In this document: in pieces, positions 34,182 to 43,989 of the stretch
Position numbering within the stretch: the first letter of the stretch is position 1
Layout: the number at the start of each line of letters is the position of its first letter
Source: Arabiibacter massiliensis
GTDB lineage: Bacteria > Actinomycetota > Coriobacteriia > Coriobacteriales > Eggerthellaceae
Length of the DNA stretch: 64,000 nt
Assembly: GCF_900169505.1 (NCBI RefSeq)
Contig: NZ_LT827021.1
Coordinates: 2,883,400-2,947,399 of the forward strand
Direction of reading: 5' to 3'
Made by a program: the position numbers and the translations under genes
Notes under the pieces: generated by a model
Databases searched by the model: none
What the model saw: only the letters and a program-made list of their open reading frames with translations
What the model was told of the DNA's origin: nothing

Positions 34182-35042
34182 ATGAGCGAGCGCATCGCCA
34201 TCGCAACGGACACGAACAGCGGCATCATGGCGGACGAGGCCGCGCGGCTGGGCGTGCACGTGGTGCCCATGCCCTTCGTCGTGGACGGCGAGGAGTGCTT
34301 CGAGGGCGTGAGCCTCGACGCCGCGCGCTTCTACGAGCTCCAGGAGGCCGGCGCGAATATCGTCACCTCGCAGCCCTCCATCGTCGATCTGGGCGTGAGG
34401 TGGCGCGACCTGCTGGAAACGCACGACGCGGTGGTGTATATCCCCATGTCAAGCGGGCTGTCGGGCTCCTGCGAGACGGCGCGCGGCCTGGCCGAGCACT
34501 TCGAGGGCCGCGTGCAGGTGGCGGACAACCAGCGCATATCGGTGACGCAGCGCGAGGCCGCGCTCGACGCGCTTCGGTGGGCGCGCGAGGGGCGCTCCGC
34601 CGAGGAGATCCGCGCGCGGCTCGAGGAGACGCGGCTCGACGCCAGCATCTACCTCATGGTGGACACGATGGATCACCTGCGCAAGAGCGGCCGCATCACG
34701 CCGGCGGCCGCGGCTGTGGGCTCGGTGCTCAAGATCAAGCCCGTGCTGCAGATCCAGGGCGAGAAGCTCGACGCGTTCTCCGTCGCCAAGTCGGTGAAGG
34801 CCGCGAAGCGCACCATGATCAAGGCGCTCGCGCGCGACGTGGACGAGCGCTTCGGCGGCGTAGAGAACGTGCACCTCTACGTGGCGCACACCAACCGCGA
34901 GGCCGACGCGCTCGCCCTCGCCGACGAGATGCGCGAGGCCTTCGGCACAGACGACGTGTACGTGGACCGGCTGCCTCTGAGCATCGCCTGCCACGTGGGC
35001 CCCGGTGCCCTCGGCATCGGCTGCGCCAAACGCCAGGGCTGA
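34182..35042 (+). CDS. DegV family fatty-acid-binding protein
   Basis: The product has 286 residues, starting at MSERIAIATDTNSGI with a G-rich SD upstream. ITSQPS-like VTSQPSIVDL, IPMSSGLSGSCETAR and MDHLRKSGRITPAAA are the DegV fatty-acid pocket motifs. Such proteins (FakB) present fatty acids to a kinase for phospholipid synthesis; no FakA gene is in this window. Confidence 0.92.
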   Translation: MSERIAIATDTNSGIMADEAARLGVHVVPMPFVVDGEECFEGVSLDAARFYELQEAGANIVTSQPSIVDLGVRWRDLLETHDAVVYIPMSSGLSGSCETARGLAEHFEGRVQVADNQRISVTQREAALDALRWAREGRSAEEIRARLEETRLDASIYLMVDTMDHLRKSGRITPAAAAVGSVLKIKPVLQIQGEKLDAFSVAKSVKAAKRTMIKALARDVDERFGGVENVHLYVAHTNREADALALADEMREAFGTDDVYVDRLPLSIACHVGPGALGIGCAKRQG

Positions 35043-35114
35043 GCCGGCGTTCGCCAAACCCGCCCGCTGACCAACTTCTCAAACTGCCGAGAGAACGCTT
35101 CTCTGTGCAGAAAT

Positions 35115-35170
35115 GGAAATTTCGTTGCAACTTTAACGAAATTTCCGGAAAAAACGTTACAATAGTAACG
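35115..35170. promoter_or_regulatory. Two palindromes in the promoter of the DUF4143 ATPase gene
   Basis: GGAAATTTCGTT (35115-35126) and AACGAAATTTCC (35135-35146) form a perfect 12-bp inverted repeat. CGTTAC-AATA-GTAACG (35155-35170) is a second one. Both are in AT-rich DNA; TACAAT inside the second could be a -10 element. They lie 45-100 bases upstream of the ATG. Confidence 0.6.
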
Positions 35171-35214
35171 ATTTTTCGATTTAGTGCATCTGCATTGTGT
35201 GACGGGGAGGTGCC

Positions 35215-36510
35215 ATGAAGCGTAAGATAGACGCGAAGCTGCGTGCCTGGAAAGAGTCTGCGACAAGAAAGCCGCTCGTCATAAGCGGCGCACGGCAAGT
35301 GGGTAAGACCTATTCCGTACTTGCTTTCGCTAGACAAGAGTTCGCAAGCACCCTGTATATCGATTTCTCTGCGCAAAAGAATATGTGCGCCTTGTTCGAC
35401 GGCGACATTACTCCCGAGACGCTTCTTCCCCAGCTTGAAGCTGTGGGCAAAAAGGAGATCGACCCTCGCTCAACCCTTATCTTCTTCGACGAAATCCAGG
35501 CTTGCCCCCGAGCTTTAACCTCGCTCAAATACTTCTGCGAGCGAGCTCCGCAGTATTGCGTGGTTGCGGCAGGGAGCTTGCTTGGCGTGGCGTTGGGCAG
35601 AGACGAGTATTCGTTCCCGGTGGGGAAAGTGGACCAGCTGCCTCTCCATCCCCTTGATTTCGAGGAGTTTCTCTGGGCCGCAGGCGAGGAGCGGCTGGCG
35701 GGCCTTATCAGGGGCGCCTATCGCGAGGATGCCCTTTTGGGGCTGCACGATGAAGCTCTCGCTCGCTACCGTGAGTATGTGCTGGTCGGCGGTTTGCCGG
35801 AGGCGGTGCGGTCTTATGTCGAGGAGTTCTCCCTTCTTGCGGTGCGCGCGATTCAGCAGGGGATAGCCGACGCGTACCTGGCAGATATGACGAAGTATGC
35901 AAGTCCGCTGGATTCGGCCAAGATACTCAATGTATGGCGCAGCGTTCCCGAGCAGCTTGCGAAGGAGAACCACAAGTTCCAGTATGCCACCATTGCCTCC
36001 TCGGCGCGCGCTTTTCAGTATGAAGCCCCCATCAACTGGCTTCATGCGGCGGGATTGGTCTCGTTTTGCTATCGCGTAAGCGAAGGGAAGAAGCCGTTGA
36101 AGGCGTATACAAAGCATGATTTCTTCAAACTTTACTTGCTTGATGTGGGGCTTCTCTCGACGTTGCAGGGTCTGGATGCGGAAGATCTTGCGCCCGCTTC
36201 GGATAAAGGCTCGCGTTTCAGAGGGGGGGTCGCCGAAAACTACGTCATGCAGCAGTTTCTGGCGGCGGGGCTCGAGCCGTTTTATTGGGGGACAGCGAGC
36301 AAGAGCGAGGTTGATTTCGTGGTGCAGCTTGAAGGGGGTGCGGTACCGGTGGAGGTGAAGTCGGGAGGCAATGTATCCGCGCGCAGTTTGGAATCATATC
36401 GCAGAAAGTATCAACCTTCGCTGGCTATAAGGCTGTCTACGAAGAACTTCGGGTTTGCAAACGGGATCAAGAGCGTGCCGCTGTATGCGGCGTTCTGCGT
36501 GGGGAGCTAA
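35215..36510 (+). CDS. AAA+ ATPase with DUF4143 (ATP-binding, nuclease-like C terminus)
   Basis: The product has 431 residues. Walker A ISGARQVGKTYS (about residues 23-34), Walker B LIFFDEIQA, a sensor VVAAGSLLG and the DUF4143 C-terminal domain with DFVVQLEGGAVPVEVKSG (PD-(D/E)XK-like EVK). The family is common in gut anaerobes and its function is unclear; some members resemble toxin or defence genes. A G7 run lies within the C-terminal part. The codon context is less GC-rich than its neighbours. Confidence 0.88.
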   Translation: MKRKIDAKLRAWKESATRKPLVISGARQVGKTYSVLAFARQEFASTLYIDFSAQKNMCALFDGDITPETLLPQLEAVGKKEIDPRSTLIFFDEIQACPRALTSLKYFCERAPQYCVVAAGSLLGVALGRDEYSFPVGKVDQLPLHPLDFEEFLWAAGEERLAGLIRGAYREDALLGLHDEALARYREYVLVGGLPEAVRSYVEEFSLLAVRAIQQGIADAYLADMTKYASPLDSAKILNVWRSVPEQLAKENHKFQYATIASSARAFQYEAPINWLHAAGLVSFCYRVSEGKKPLKAYTKHDFFKLYLLDVGLLSTLQGLDAEDLAPASDKGSRFRGGVAENYVMQQFLAAGLEPFYWGTASKSEVDFVVQLEGGAVPVEVKSGGNVSARSLESYRRKYQPSLAIRLSTKNFGFANGIKSVPLYAAFCVGS

Positions 36511-36664
36511 ACGGATTGCCCAACCGGTTTCAGCTCAGGCACCCTGACCGACCCGCTTGTTTCCTCTTGCTTGCCCACTTGTTGCCAGATACCCACCTTC
36601 GCATACGCGCTTCGTATGACAATCGGGGGTCAGGGTTCGACATGGCGAAGAAAGGCGGCGGGCG

Positions 36665-37372
36665 ATGGACGACGAGAAGCGGCTGCGGCGGGAGCGCATC
36701 GTCGTCATCGCGGTGCTCGCGGCCGTCCTCGCTGCCGTCGTCGTCCTGCTCGCGCTGCACGGTCGCGAAGCGCTCGCCTTCCTCACGGACGGGCATCTCG
36801 TCCAGCAGCAGGTGGAACGCCTGGGTCCGCTCGCGCCCGTCGCGCTGGGAGCGCTCGTGGTGCTGCAGGAGGTCACGATCATCGTGCCGAGCGAGCCGCT
36901 CGAGCTGGCGGCGGGCTACGCGTTCGGATTCTGGGAGGGCGCGCTCGTCTACCTCGCGGCCAGCGTCGTGGGCTGCATCGCCATCATCCTCATCGTGCGG
37001 CGCTGGGGCGATAAGGTGCTCAAGCTCTTCCTCTCGCCGAAGCGGCGCGCTCAGCTCGCGCGCCTCGAGCGGTCGCAGCGCTTCGACCTGGCCATCCTCG
37101 TGGCCTTCTTCATCCCCGGTCTGCCGAAGGACGTCATGGCGTACTTCGCCGCGCTTGCCGGCATGGGCCCTGCGCACCTCGTGGCGGTCACCACGGTGGG
37201 GCGGCTGCCATCGGTCGTGGCCGCCACGCTCGCCTCGTCCTACGCGGCGGCGGGGGACTGGCGGGCCACGGCTATCGTGTTCGCCGTCACGGCTGCGCTC
37301 GTGCTCGCGGGGATGCTCGTCTACCATGGTGCCCGGCGCCGATCCGCGCGAAAGCCCGACGACAACGCGTGA
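36665..37372 (+). CDS. TVP38/TMEM64 (VTT/DedA-like) membrane protein
   Basis: The product has 235 residues and about six TM segments. VVLQEVTIIVPSEPLELAAG, YAFGFWEGALVYLAASVVGC and FIPGLPKDVMAYFAAL are the VTT-domain motifs. DedA/TVP38 proteins act as lipid flippase/scramblase-like transporters. The gene ends 43 bp before map. Confidence 0.85.
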   Translation: MDDEKRLRRERIVVIAVLAAVLAAVVVLLALHGREALAFLTDGHLVQQQVERLGPLAPVALGALVVLQEVTIIVPSEPLELAAGYAFGFWEGALVYLAASVVGCIAIILIVRRWGDKVLKLFLSPKRRAQLARLERSQRFDLAILVAFFIPGLPKDVMAYFAALAGMGPAHLVAVTTVGRLPSVVAATLASSYAAAGDWRATAIVFAVTAALVLAGMLVYHGARRRSARKPDDNA

Positions 37373-37415
37373 GTTCGCGGTACAATAGCCCGCGAGCGAA
37401 AGGAAGCATACTATT

Positions 37416-38300
<885 letters not shown>

Positions 38301-38312
38301 ACAAGCCTCCAG

Positions 38313-38379
38313 GTGCGCATCTTCGCTCCAAAAACACGCCTCGCGCGCTGACGCGTGTTTTTGGAGCGAAGATGCGCAC
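38313..38379. terminator. Perfect 27-bp palindromic terminator between convergent genes
   Basis: Arms 38313-38339 and 38353-38379 are perfectly complementary; the loop is 13 bases. The arm contains TTCGCTCCAAAAACACGC, almost identical to the hairpin at 27678-27732. It lies between map (+) and the flavoprotein gene (-), so it can act in both directions. Confidence 0.8.
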
Positions 38380-38458
38380 GGAAAGGCTTTGCGAAACGCC
38401 CGGCGCCGCGATCTGCGGGCCGGGCGTTTCCGGGGAGGGAGGGGGCTTTTGCCAGGGA

Positions 38459-40129
38459 CTACTTCTCGGCCACCATCTTGCCGATCACGTAGCCTTCGGT
38501 GTAGCAGCGGCCCAGGCTCAGGCCGAACACGGTAAGCGGGTAGTCGATGCCGCCGTAGAAACGCCCCGAGCAGTTGCCCACGGCGTAGAGGTTCTCGATG
38601 ACCTCGCCTTCCGGCGTGAGGCACTCGTGCTTGGCGTTCACGTCCACGCCCGAGCAGATGGCGCTCATGCGCACGTGGCGGTGGATGCCGTAGAAGGGCG
38701 GGGTGTCCACGGGCACGAGGTACTGCGCGGGCTTGCCGAAGTCCTCGTCCTTGCCGGCGGCCACCAGCTCGTTGTAGCGCTTGACGGTTTCCACGAACGC
38801 GGCCTTGTCGGCTATCTCCAGCTTGTCGGCCAGCTCTTCCAGCGTGTCGGCCTTGAACGTGTTGATCTGGCCCTCGAACACGCCCTCGCGCTTCACGTCC
38901 TCCTCGGGCATGTACACCTTCAGGCCCTCGGGGTCCACCAGCTTGCCGGGCCATTCGGCGGCCGCGGTCATGTAGTTGCTATCGAACACCTGGCAGTAGT
39001 GGCCCGCGTCCTCGGCGCTGCGCAGGTAGCAGTTCATGAGCGACATCTCCACCGTCTCGTTCACGAAGCGCTTGCCCGTGGCGTTCTTCACGGCCAGAAA
39101 CGGCATGTCGCACATGGAGGCCGGGCCCGCGTCGAAGTCGTGGAGCATCTTGGTGTGCGCGAGGTCCTCGATCTTGCCGCCGGCCCACACCACCATCTTG
39201 TGGCCGTCGCCGGTCTTGTTGGTCTGCTTGGGCTCGAGGTTGGTCATGTCGGGCTGGTAGTAGTAGAGCATCTCCTCGTCGTTCTGGTAGTCGCCGCAGG
39301 CCACGATCACGCCCTTCGACGCGTTGAACTGCACGTAGCCGCCGTCGCCCTTCGCGACCACGCCCGTCACCTTGCCGGACTCGTCGGTGACGAGCTGCTC
39401 GGCGGGGGTGGAGTAGAAGATCTCGACGCCCTCCTTCTCGGCGGTGGCGGCCAGCGCGCGCATGCCGTCGCCGGTGTTGAGGGGCTTCGGGCCGAAGAAC
39501 GACGTGATGAAGTTGATCTGGTAGCCCTTCTTGTTGATGAGGGGCATGTGCTGCTGGTTGCCCTGGTCGATGACCGGCGCGCCGCTTTCGGCCGACTTCT
39601 CGATGACCCACTTCACGGCCTCGCCGGAGTTCTGCGCCCACAGTTCCACGAGCTCGCGGTCCGGGCGGTGCTGGCTGTCCACGATGAGCTGCGACACGAG
39701 GTTCGCGATGTCGGCGGGGTCGCTCGTGGCCAGGTCGATGCCGCTGCCGGAGTTGCCCTGGCTGATGGCCTGGCTCTCCTTCTGCAGAAGCGCCACCTTC
39801 GCGCCGGCCTCGCAGGCTGACAGCGCCGCCGGCACGCCCGACGCGCCCGCGCCGATGACCACCACGTCGTAGTCCTTCGTCTCCTTGATGTCGGTGATGG
39901 GCTCTGGCTTGACGAGGAAGCTCGGCAGGCCGCCGCGCAGATGCCCCGCCGCCGTGCCCGTCTCGCCGCCCGCGGCCGGCGCGCCCGCAGCCGAGCCGCC
40001 CGCGCCTGAAGCGGCCTGCGGCGCGCACGAGGCGAGCGCGCCCGCTCCCACGGCGCCTGCGGCGGCGATGCCTCCGAACTTGAACAGGTCGCGACGGCTG
40101 ATGCCGGTGCCTTCGGAATGCTTTCCCAT
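38459..40129 (-). CDS. Tat-exported FAD-dependent oxidoreductase, fumarate-reductase-like
   Basis: The product has 556 residues. Tat signal: SRRDLFKFGG at the start, followed by a hydrophobic stretch ending ALASC (lipobox-like). The FAD Rossmann motif is VVVIGAGASGVPAALSAC and the C-terminal FAD/substrate block is GGIDYPLTVFGLSLGRCYTEG. No FMN_bind domain is present. Eggerthella-type bacteria carry dozens of such respiratory reductases with different small-molecule acceptors. The start is supported by GGAGG 5 bases upstream. It is divergent from a LuxR regulator. Confidence 0.9.
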   Translation of the reverse strand: MGKHSEGTGISRRDLFKFGGIAAAGAVGAGALASCAPQAASGAGGSAAGAPAAGGETGTAAGHLRGGLPSFLVKPEPITDIKETKDYDVVVIGAGASGVPAALSACEAGAKVALLQKESQAISQGNSGSGIDLATSDPADIANLVSQLIVDSQHRPDRELVELWAQNSGEAVKWVIEKSAESGAPVIDQGNQQHMPLINKKGYQINFITSFFGPKPLNTGDGMRALAATAEKEGVEIFYSTPAEQLVTDESGKVTGVVAKGDGGYVQFNASKGVIVACGDYQNDEEMLYYYQPDMTNLEPKQTNKTGDGHKMVVWAGGKIEDLAHTKMLHDFDAGPASMCDMPFLAVKNATGKRFVNETVEMSLMNCYLRSAEDAGHYCQVFDSNYMTAAAEWPGKLVDPEGLKVYMPEEDVKREGVFEGQINTFKADTLEELADKLEIADKAAFVETVKRYNELVAAGKDEDFGKPAQYLVPVDTPPFYGIHRHVRMSAICSGVDVNAKHECLTPEGEVIENLYAVGNCSGRFYGGIDYPLTVFGLSLGRCYTEGYVIGKMVAEK

Positions 40130-40223
40130 GATGTCCTCCTTCGATCCGGTTTCTATTGATCCCTCGAAGCGCACCTTAGCGCCGCCGGTGCCGCCTGTCT
40201 TTCGTCCATCGAGTCGAAACGGG

Positions 40224-40241
40224 GGATGATTTGCATCATCC
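40224..40241. promoter_or_regulatory. Palindrome between flavoprotein and LuxR regulator
   Basis: GGATGAT-TTGC-ATCATCC is a perfect 7-bp inverted repeat with a 4-base centre, near the middle of the divergent promoter region. It is a good candidate operator for the adjacent LuxR-type regulator. Confidence 0.55.
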
Positions 40242-40373
40242 GCGCGCATCACCCTATCGGTGAGCTGGGGAAACGACGGTTCCGTGGCGAAGGGCCGCCC
40301 ACGCGCTCCTTGCGCGGCGAGGCGTTTCCGCTACAATGAAACCGCCGGAAACGATCAAGGAGGGATCGCCCGC

Positions 40374-41870
40374 ATGAAGCAAGGGGAAGAGGGTCGGGAG
40401 CCGCACGACGTCCAGGACGCGCCGCCGCCCGAGCCCGCGCGCACGGAGGACGAGGGCCCCAGGCCTCCCGGGCCGCTGTTCCCGTGGCTGCCGGCCATCC
40501 CGCTCGCGTTTCTGGGGCTGGGCGTCTACCGCGCCTGGATCGAGATCGTGTTCGTGGGCTCGTTCGTGAAGTTCCCCGCAGCGGGCGTCGCCGGCCACGA
40601 CGCGTTCGACCTCGTCATGATAGCCACGATGCTCGTGTGCGCCGCGCTCGCGAAGCGCACGGGGCCCTACTTCGCGCGCAAGCCTTTATATGGCGGTGCG
40701 GGTGCGGCGCTCGTCGCGTCGACGTGCTGCATGTTCGCCTCCATCGCCTGGCCCGAGCTCGCCTTCGCGCTCGCGGTGCCGGCGGTCGCGCTCGGCGGAT
40801 GGGGCATTGCCATCGTCATCCTTCTGTGGTCGGAGCTGTACGGGTGCCTCAACCCGTTCCGCGTGGCGCTGTACTACTCGGCGTCCATGATCGTGGCGGC
40901 GCTCGTCATCTACGTGTGCCGGGGGATGGCCGTGACGTGGCTCGGCGCGGTGGTGGCCGTGCTGCCCGTGGCATCGCTCGCCGCGGTGGCGGCCGGGTTC
41001 CGCGCGCTGCCGGGCGACGAGCTGCCGAGCACGCACCCCACGCGCTTCTCCTTTCCGTGGAAGATCGTGCTGCTCATGGCCGTATACGCCTTCGCCTACG
41101 GGCTGAAGGAGTCGTCGATGTACCAGTCGACGTTCGGGCCGCACTCCGCGTTCGGCACGGTGGCGGTGGCGGCCGTCGTGTTCTTCGGCGTCATCGCGCG
41201 CGGCGGCAAGTTCGACTTCGCCTTCATCTACCGCATCGCGCTGCCGCTCATGGTGGCGGCGTTCCTCATCCTGCCCAACGTCGGCGTGCTCACGCAGGCA
41301 GCGTCGGACTTCTGCACGAGCGCGTCGTACACGGCGTTCTCCATCCTCATCATGCTCATCATGGCCAACCTGTGCTATCGCTGGGGCATGTCGGCGGTGT
41401 GGCTGTTCGGCCTCGAGCGCGGCGTGCGGGCGCTGTTCTCGCTCGTCGGACGGCAGGTGGAGGCGTTTTTGAACTCGTCGACGGTGGGGCTCGAGGCGTC
41501 GGACGCGGTGGTGAGCGGGCTCGTGGTGGTGATGGTGGTGGCCGCCACGATGATCCTGTTCTCGGAGCGCGAGCTTTCGAGCCGCTGGGGCGTGGCGTTT
41601 CTGGGCGGCGCGGACACGCCGGCGAACACGGCCGTAGTGAAGCGCCAGGAGCTGGCGAGCCGCTGCAGCGACCTGGCCAAGCAGCACGGCCTGTCGCCGC
41701 GTGAGGAAGAGGTGCTGCTGTTGCTCGCGCAGCACAAGACGGTGGGCTCCATCGAGCGCGAGCTATTCATCGCCAACGGCACGGCGAAGACGCACATCAG
41801 GCACATCTACCGCAAGCTCGACGTGCACTCGCGCGACGAGCTCGTAGAAAAGTTGGAACTTTTCGAATAA
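40374..41870 (+). CDS. LuxR-type regulator with an N-terminal multi-TM sensor domain
   Basis: The product has 498 residues. Roughly twelve hydrophobic segments (about 30-400) are followed by a cytoplasmic LuxR HTH (about 435-495): LSPREEEVLLLLAQHKTV...FIANGTAKTHIRHIYRKL. The layout is typical of Eggerthellaceae regulators encoded beside Tat flavoproteins. The start at 40374 has AAGGAGG 10 bases upstream. It probably senses the substrate of the divergent flavoprotein and activates it. Confidence 0.9.
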   Translation: MKQGEEGREPHDVQDAPPPEPARTEDEGPRPPGPLFPWLPAIPLAFLGLGVYRAWIEIVFVGSFVKFPAAGVAGHDAFDLVMIATMLVCAALAKRTGPYFARKPLYGGAGAALVASTCCMFASIAWPELAFALAVPAVALGGWGIAIVILLWSELYGCLNPFRVALYYSASMIVAALVIYVCRGMAVTWLGAVVAVLPVASLAAVAAGFRALPGDELPSTHPTRFSFPWKIVLLMAVYAFAYGLKESSMYQSTFGPHSAFGTVAVAAVVFFGVIARGGKFDFAFIYRIALPLMVAAFLILPNVGVLTQAASDFCTSASYTAFSILIMLIMANLCYRWGMSAVWLFGLERGVRALFSLVGRQVEAFLNSSTVGLEASDAVVSGLVVVMVVAATMILFSERELSSRWGVAFLGGADTPANTAVVKRQELASRCSDLAKQHGLSPREEEVLLLLAQHKTVGSIERELFIANGTAKTHIRHIYRKLDVHSRDELVEKLELFE

Positions 41871-41897
41871 AACCAAACAAACGTTCTGCTTCTGTGC

Positions 41898-42052
41898 TAT
41901 ACTAATCGCAAACATATGAGCCAGTGCAAGCGCTGAATCCCGCCGCATCCGCGGTCGGGCAGCCCATAGATGGCGGCGGTGTTCCACGTCGCCCGTACCA
42001 CGCTTGCAAGATCCTCAAAGCTTTGGAACGCCTTGTGAAGAGGTGTCGTGCC
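41898..42052 (+). ncRNA. Candidate structured leader RNA upstream of two unknown genes
   Basis: A -10-like TATACT (41898-41903) is followed by a 140-base leader. It has an outer stem TGCAAGCG (41925-41932)/CGCTTGCA (42001-42008) and an inner CGCCGC (41941-41946)/GCGGCG (41973-41978). No known riboswitch consensus was recognised. The downstream ORF has its own SD (AAGAGG). Confidence 0.4.
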
Positions 42053-42301
42053 ATGATTGACTCGCTTGCCGCCGTTCCCTGCTGCTCCCATCCCGAGGCG
42101 CTCGTCGTCATCGACGTCGTGCCGCTGTGCGCCGTCGATTCGCCCGAGGGCGCCCGCGTCGCGCTTTCCGCGGCGGAGTCGCTCGCCGCCCCGTGCGATC
42201 CGCTCGACGTGCGCGCCGGCCGCCCCGTGCGCTGCATCGCCGCGCTCTCGTGCGACGAGGCGCTCGCGCTTTTGAAGGAGGCGGGCCATGTGCTGCTCTG
42301 A
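42053..42301 (+). CDS. Small cysteine-containing protein of unknown function
   Basis: The product has 82 residues, starting MIDSLAAVPCCSHPEALVVI with GAGG upstream. It is rich in Cys, Ala and Val; the cysteines (CC, C, C, C) are spread with no clear metal motif. It overlaps the next gene by 14 bp, indicating translational coupling. Not recognised. Confidence 0.5.
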   Translation: MIDSLAAVPCCSHPEALVVIDVVPLCAVDSPEGARVALSAAESLAAPCDPLDVRAGRPVRCIAALSCDEALALLKEAGHVLL

Positions 42302-43073
42302 TTTTTGGGCTCGGGAGGACCTCTCGTTGAAGCGGCTGCCCACGCTGCAGGAGCTTCTGCGCTGCTGCGACGGCGGCCTGCTCGTGCGCGTCATCGAGGA
42401 GGAGCATATGGCGGGGGAGCTCGCCGGTTTGCCGCCGAAGCGCCGCAGGCAGGTGGAGAAGCGGCTTTGGCGGGCGCTCTCCTGCATGCGCGACGTGCGG
42501 GCGGGGAAGGCGAGCCGCACGTCGGCGCTCCTGCCGGAGGAGGCGTTCGTGCTGCATGCCGGCTCGGGCCTCATCGAGCGGCGCGTGTCGGCGGCGCTCG
42601 CCAGCGGGGAGGACGCTTCGGCCGCGCGCCGTGCGCTCGCGGGCGGGCGCGGCCCCCTGCCTGAGGAGCGCCCCTACACGCTCGCGCCGTGGGAGGAGGC
42701 GCTCGCGTACCGCGTGCAGCTCGCGGGACCCTGGTGCGCCCGGGAACGCTACCAGGTGCTCGCGAGCGCGTTCTGGGAGCTCACGTTCTTCGGCTTCGAA
42801 TACGACCGCGCGACGGCGTGCCAGGCGCAGCGGAGGGCCGCGCTCCTGCTGGCGGAGGACGACGCGCCGCCGGCCCACGCCGAGGCGGTGGGGGCCACCG
42901 TGTCCGAGGACCGCGCCCTGCGCGCCCGCTCCTTCGGCCTCGAGGTGCCCGATCGCTTCGACGGGGAGCGCTTCGACGCGCTCGCCCGCCGCGTGGGCGC
43001 CCTGAACGAGGAAGCCCGCCGCGACTTCTGGCGACGCTTCCTGGCCGTAGTCCCGCCCGCCGAGGCAGCCTGA
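42288..43073 (+). CDS. Unknown protein coupled to the upstream small ORF
   Basis: The product has 261 residues and a strong SD (GGAGG 6 bases before the ATG). It is mainly alpha-helical and charged. Notable blocks are LPTLQELLRCCDGGLLVRVI, LPPKRRRQVEKRLWRALS and FWELTFFGFEYDRAT. No enzyme or DNA-binding motif was recognised. The pair 42053/42288 with the leader looks like an Eggerthellaceae-type unit. Confidence 0.6.
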   Translation: MCCSDFWAREDLSLKRLPTLQELLRCCDGGLLVRVIEEEHMAGELAGLPPKRRRQVEKRLWRALSCMRDVRAGKASRTSALLPEEAFVLHAGSGLIERRVSAALASGEDASAARRALAGGRGPLPEERPYTLAPWEEALAYRVQLAGPWCARERYQVLASAFWELTFFGFEYDRATACQAQRRAALLLAEDDAPPAHAEAVGATVSEDRALRARSFGLEVPDRFDGERFDALARRVGALNEEARRDFWRRFLAVVPPAEAA

Positions 43074-43186
43074 TGGCGGCTTCGGCGGCGCGGCGCTCGC
43101 GATACGGTGGATCCCGCATGAAAAGGAGGGGAGCTTGGTGACGCCCGCCATGCTTCTTACTTGCAGTTTACTTACAAATTTAACTA

Positions 43187-43222
43187 GTAAAGGTAGTATT
43201 TTATTACCTTTACCCCTATACT
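43187..43222 (+). promoter_or_regulatory. AbiE-type operator and leaderless promoter
   Basis: GTAAAGGTA (43187-43195) and TACCTTTAC (43205-43213) form a perfect 9-bp inverted repeat with a 9-base spacer. It is followed by TATACT (43217-43222) only 8 bases before the ATG at 43231. Transcription should begin at or next to the start codon. Confidence 0.65.
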
Positions 43223-43230
43223 CTGTAAGT

Positions 43231-43989
43231 ATGAAGTTCAAAGAATACATATCGGAGCATCATGCGTTCACGATGGAGGACTTGCTTCGAAGCGCCGATT
43301 CACAGGCGTCTGCCAAGCAGCAGCTCAAGCTTGCGCTCGCATCTGGATCGATCGAGCGGGTGCGCAGGGGGCTCTTCGTTTCGCATGCGGGCAGGTTCGA
43401 GGGCGCAGGGGTCGACCCATACGAGGTCGTGACCGCTCTCGACCCCGACGCCGTGCTTTCGTATCATTCCGCTTTGGAGGCGCATGGCATTGCCCACAAT
43501 GTGGGATTCGAATGCCGGTTCAGGACGGATGCGGCAAAGACCGCCTTCTCCTACAAAAACGTCAGGTACATTCCGCATGCTGCGGAAGCAGGCGTTTTGA
43601 CGCGGAGGATAAGGGCAAGCGCTTTCGGCAGCGCGCTCGTCACGAGCAGGGAGCAGACTATCTTCGACTGTCTTAAGCATCCGGAGTGGTCGGGTGGCAT
43701 CGAAGAAGCAGTGCGTTCGCTCTCCGCGCTGTCCTATATCGACGTTGCGCTTATTGCGAAGCTCGCCGAAGAGGATAGCGCGTCGATGGCGGCACGGGTC
43801 GGATGGCTGCTTGACGCGAAATCCGAGCAATGGAGGGTCCGTCCCGAGGTGCTGGAAAGGCTGCTGGCTGCAAGCAGGGGAGTGGTGTCGAAACTCGACA
43901 AGGGCTCGACCGCCACGAGAGGTTGGTCCCGAAAGTGGAATATGAGGCTTCCGGAGAGCGTGGAGGAGGTGAAGTCTTGGATTCTCTAG
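43231..43989 (+). CDS. AbiEi-type antitoxin (type IV TA)
   Basis: The product has 252 residues. The N-terminal winged helix (about 1-60, ASGSIERVRRGLFVSHAG) is followed by the AbiEi C-terminal domain with DAVLSYHSALEAHGIA and VTSREQTIFDCLKHPEWSGG. It normally represses its own promoter and counters the AbiEii nucleotidyltransferase. The partner gene downstream is decayed. Neither an SD nor a 5' leader is apparent, consistent with leaderless translation. Confidence 0.82.
   Translation: MKFKEYISEHHAFTMEDLLRSADSQASAKQQLKLALASGSIERVRRGLFVSHAGRFEGAGVDPYEVVTALDPDAVLSYHSALEAHGIAHNVGFECRFRTDAAKTAFSYKNVRYIPHAAEAGVLTRRIRASAFGSALVTSREQTIFDCLKHPEWSGGIEEAVRSLSALSYIDVALIAKLAEEDSASMAARVGWLLDAKSEQWRVRPEVLERLLAASRGVVSKLDKGSTATRGWSRKWNMRLPESVEEVKSWIL

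Noticed and set aside
41920..42010. Possible tRNA in the leader at 41.9 kb
   Set aside because: The stem lengths do not fit a cloverleaf, there is no TTCRA arm and no anticodon stem of the right size.
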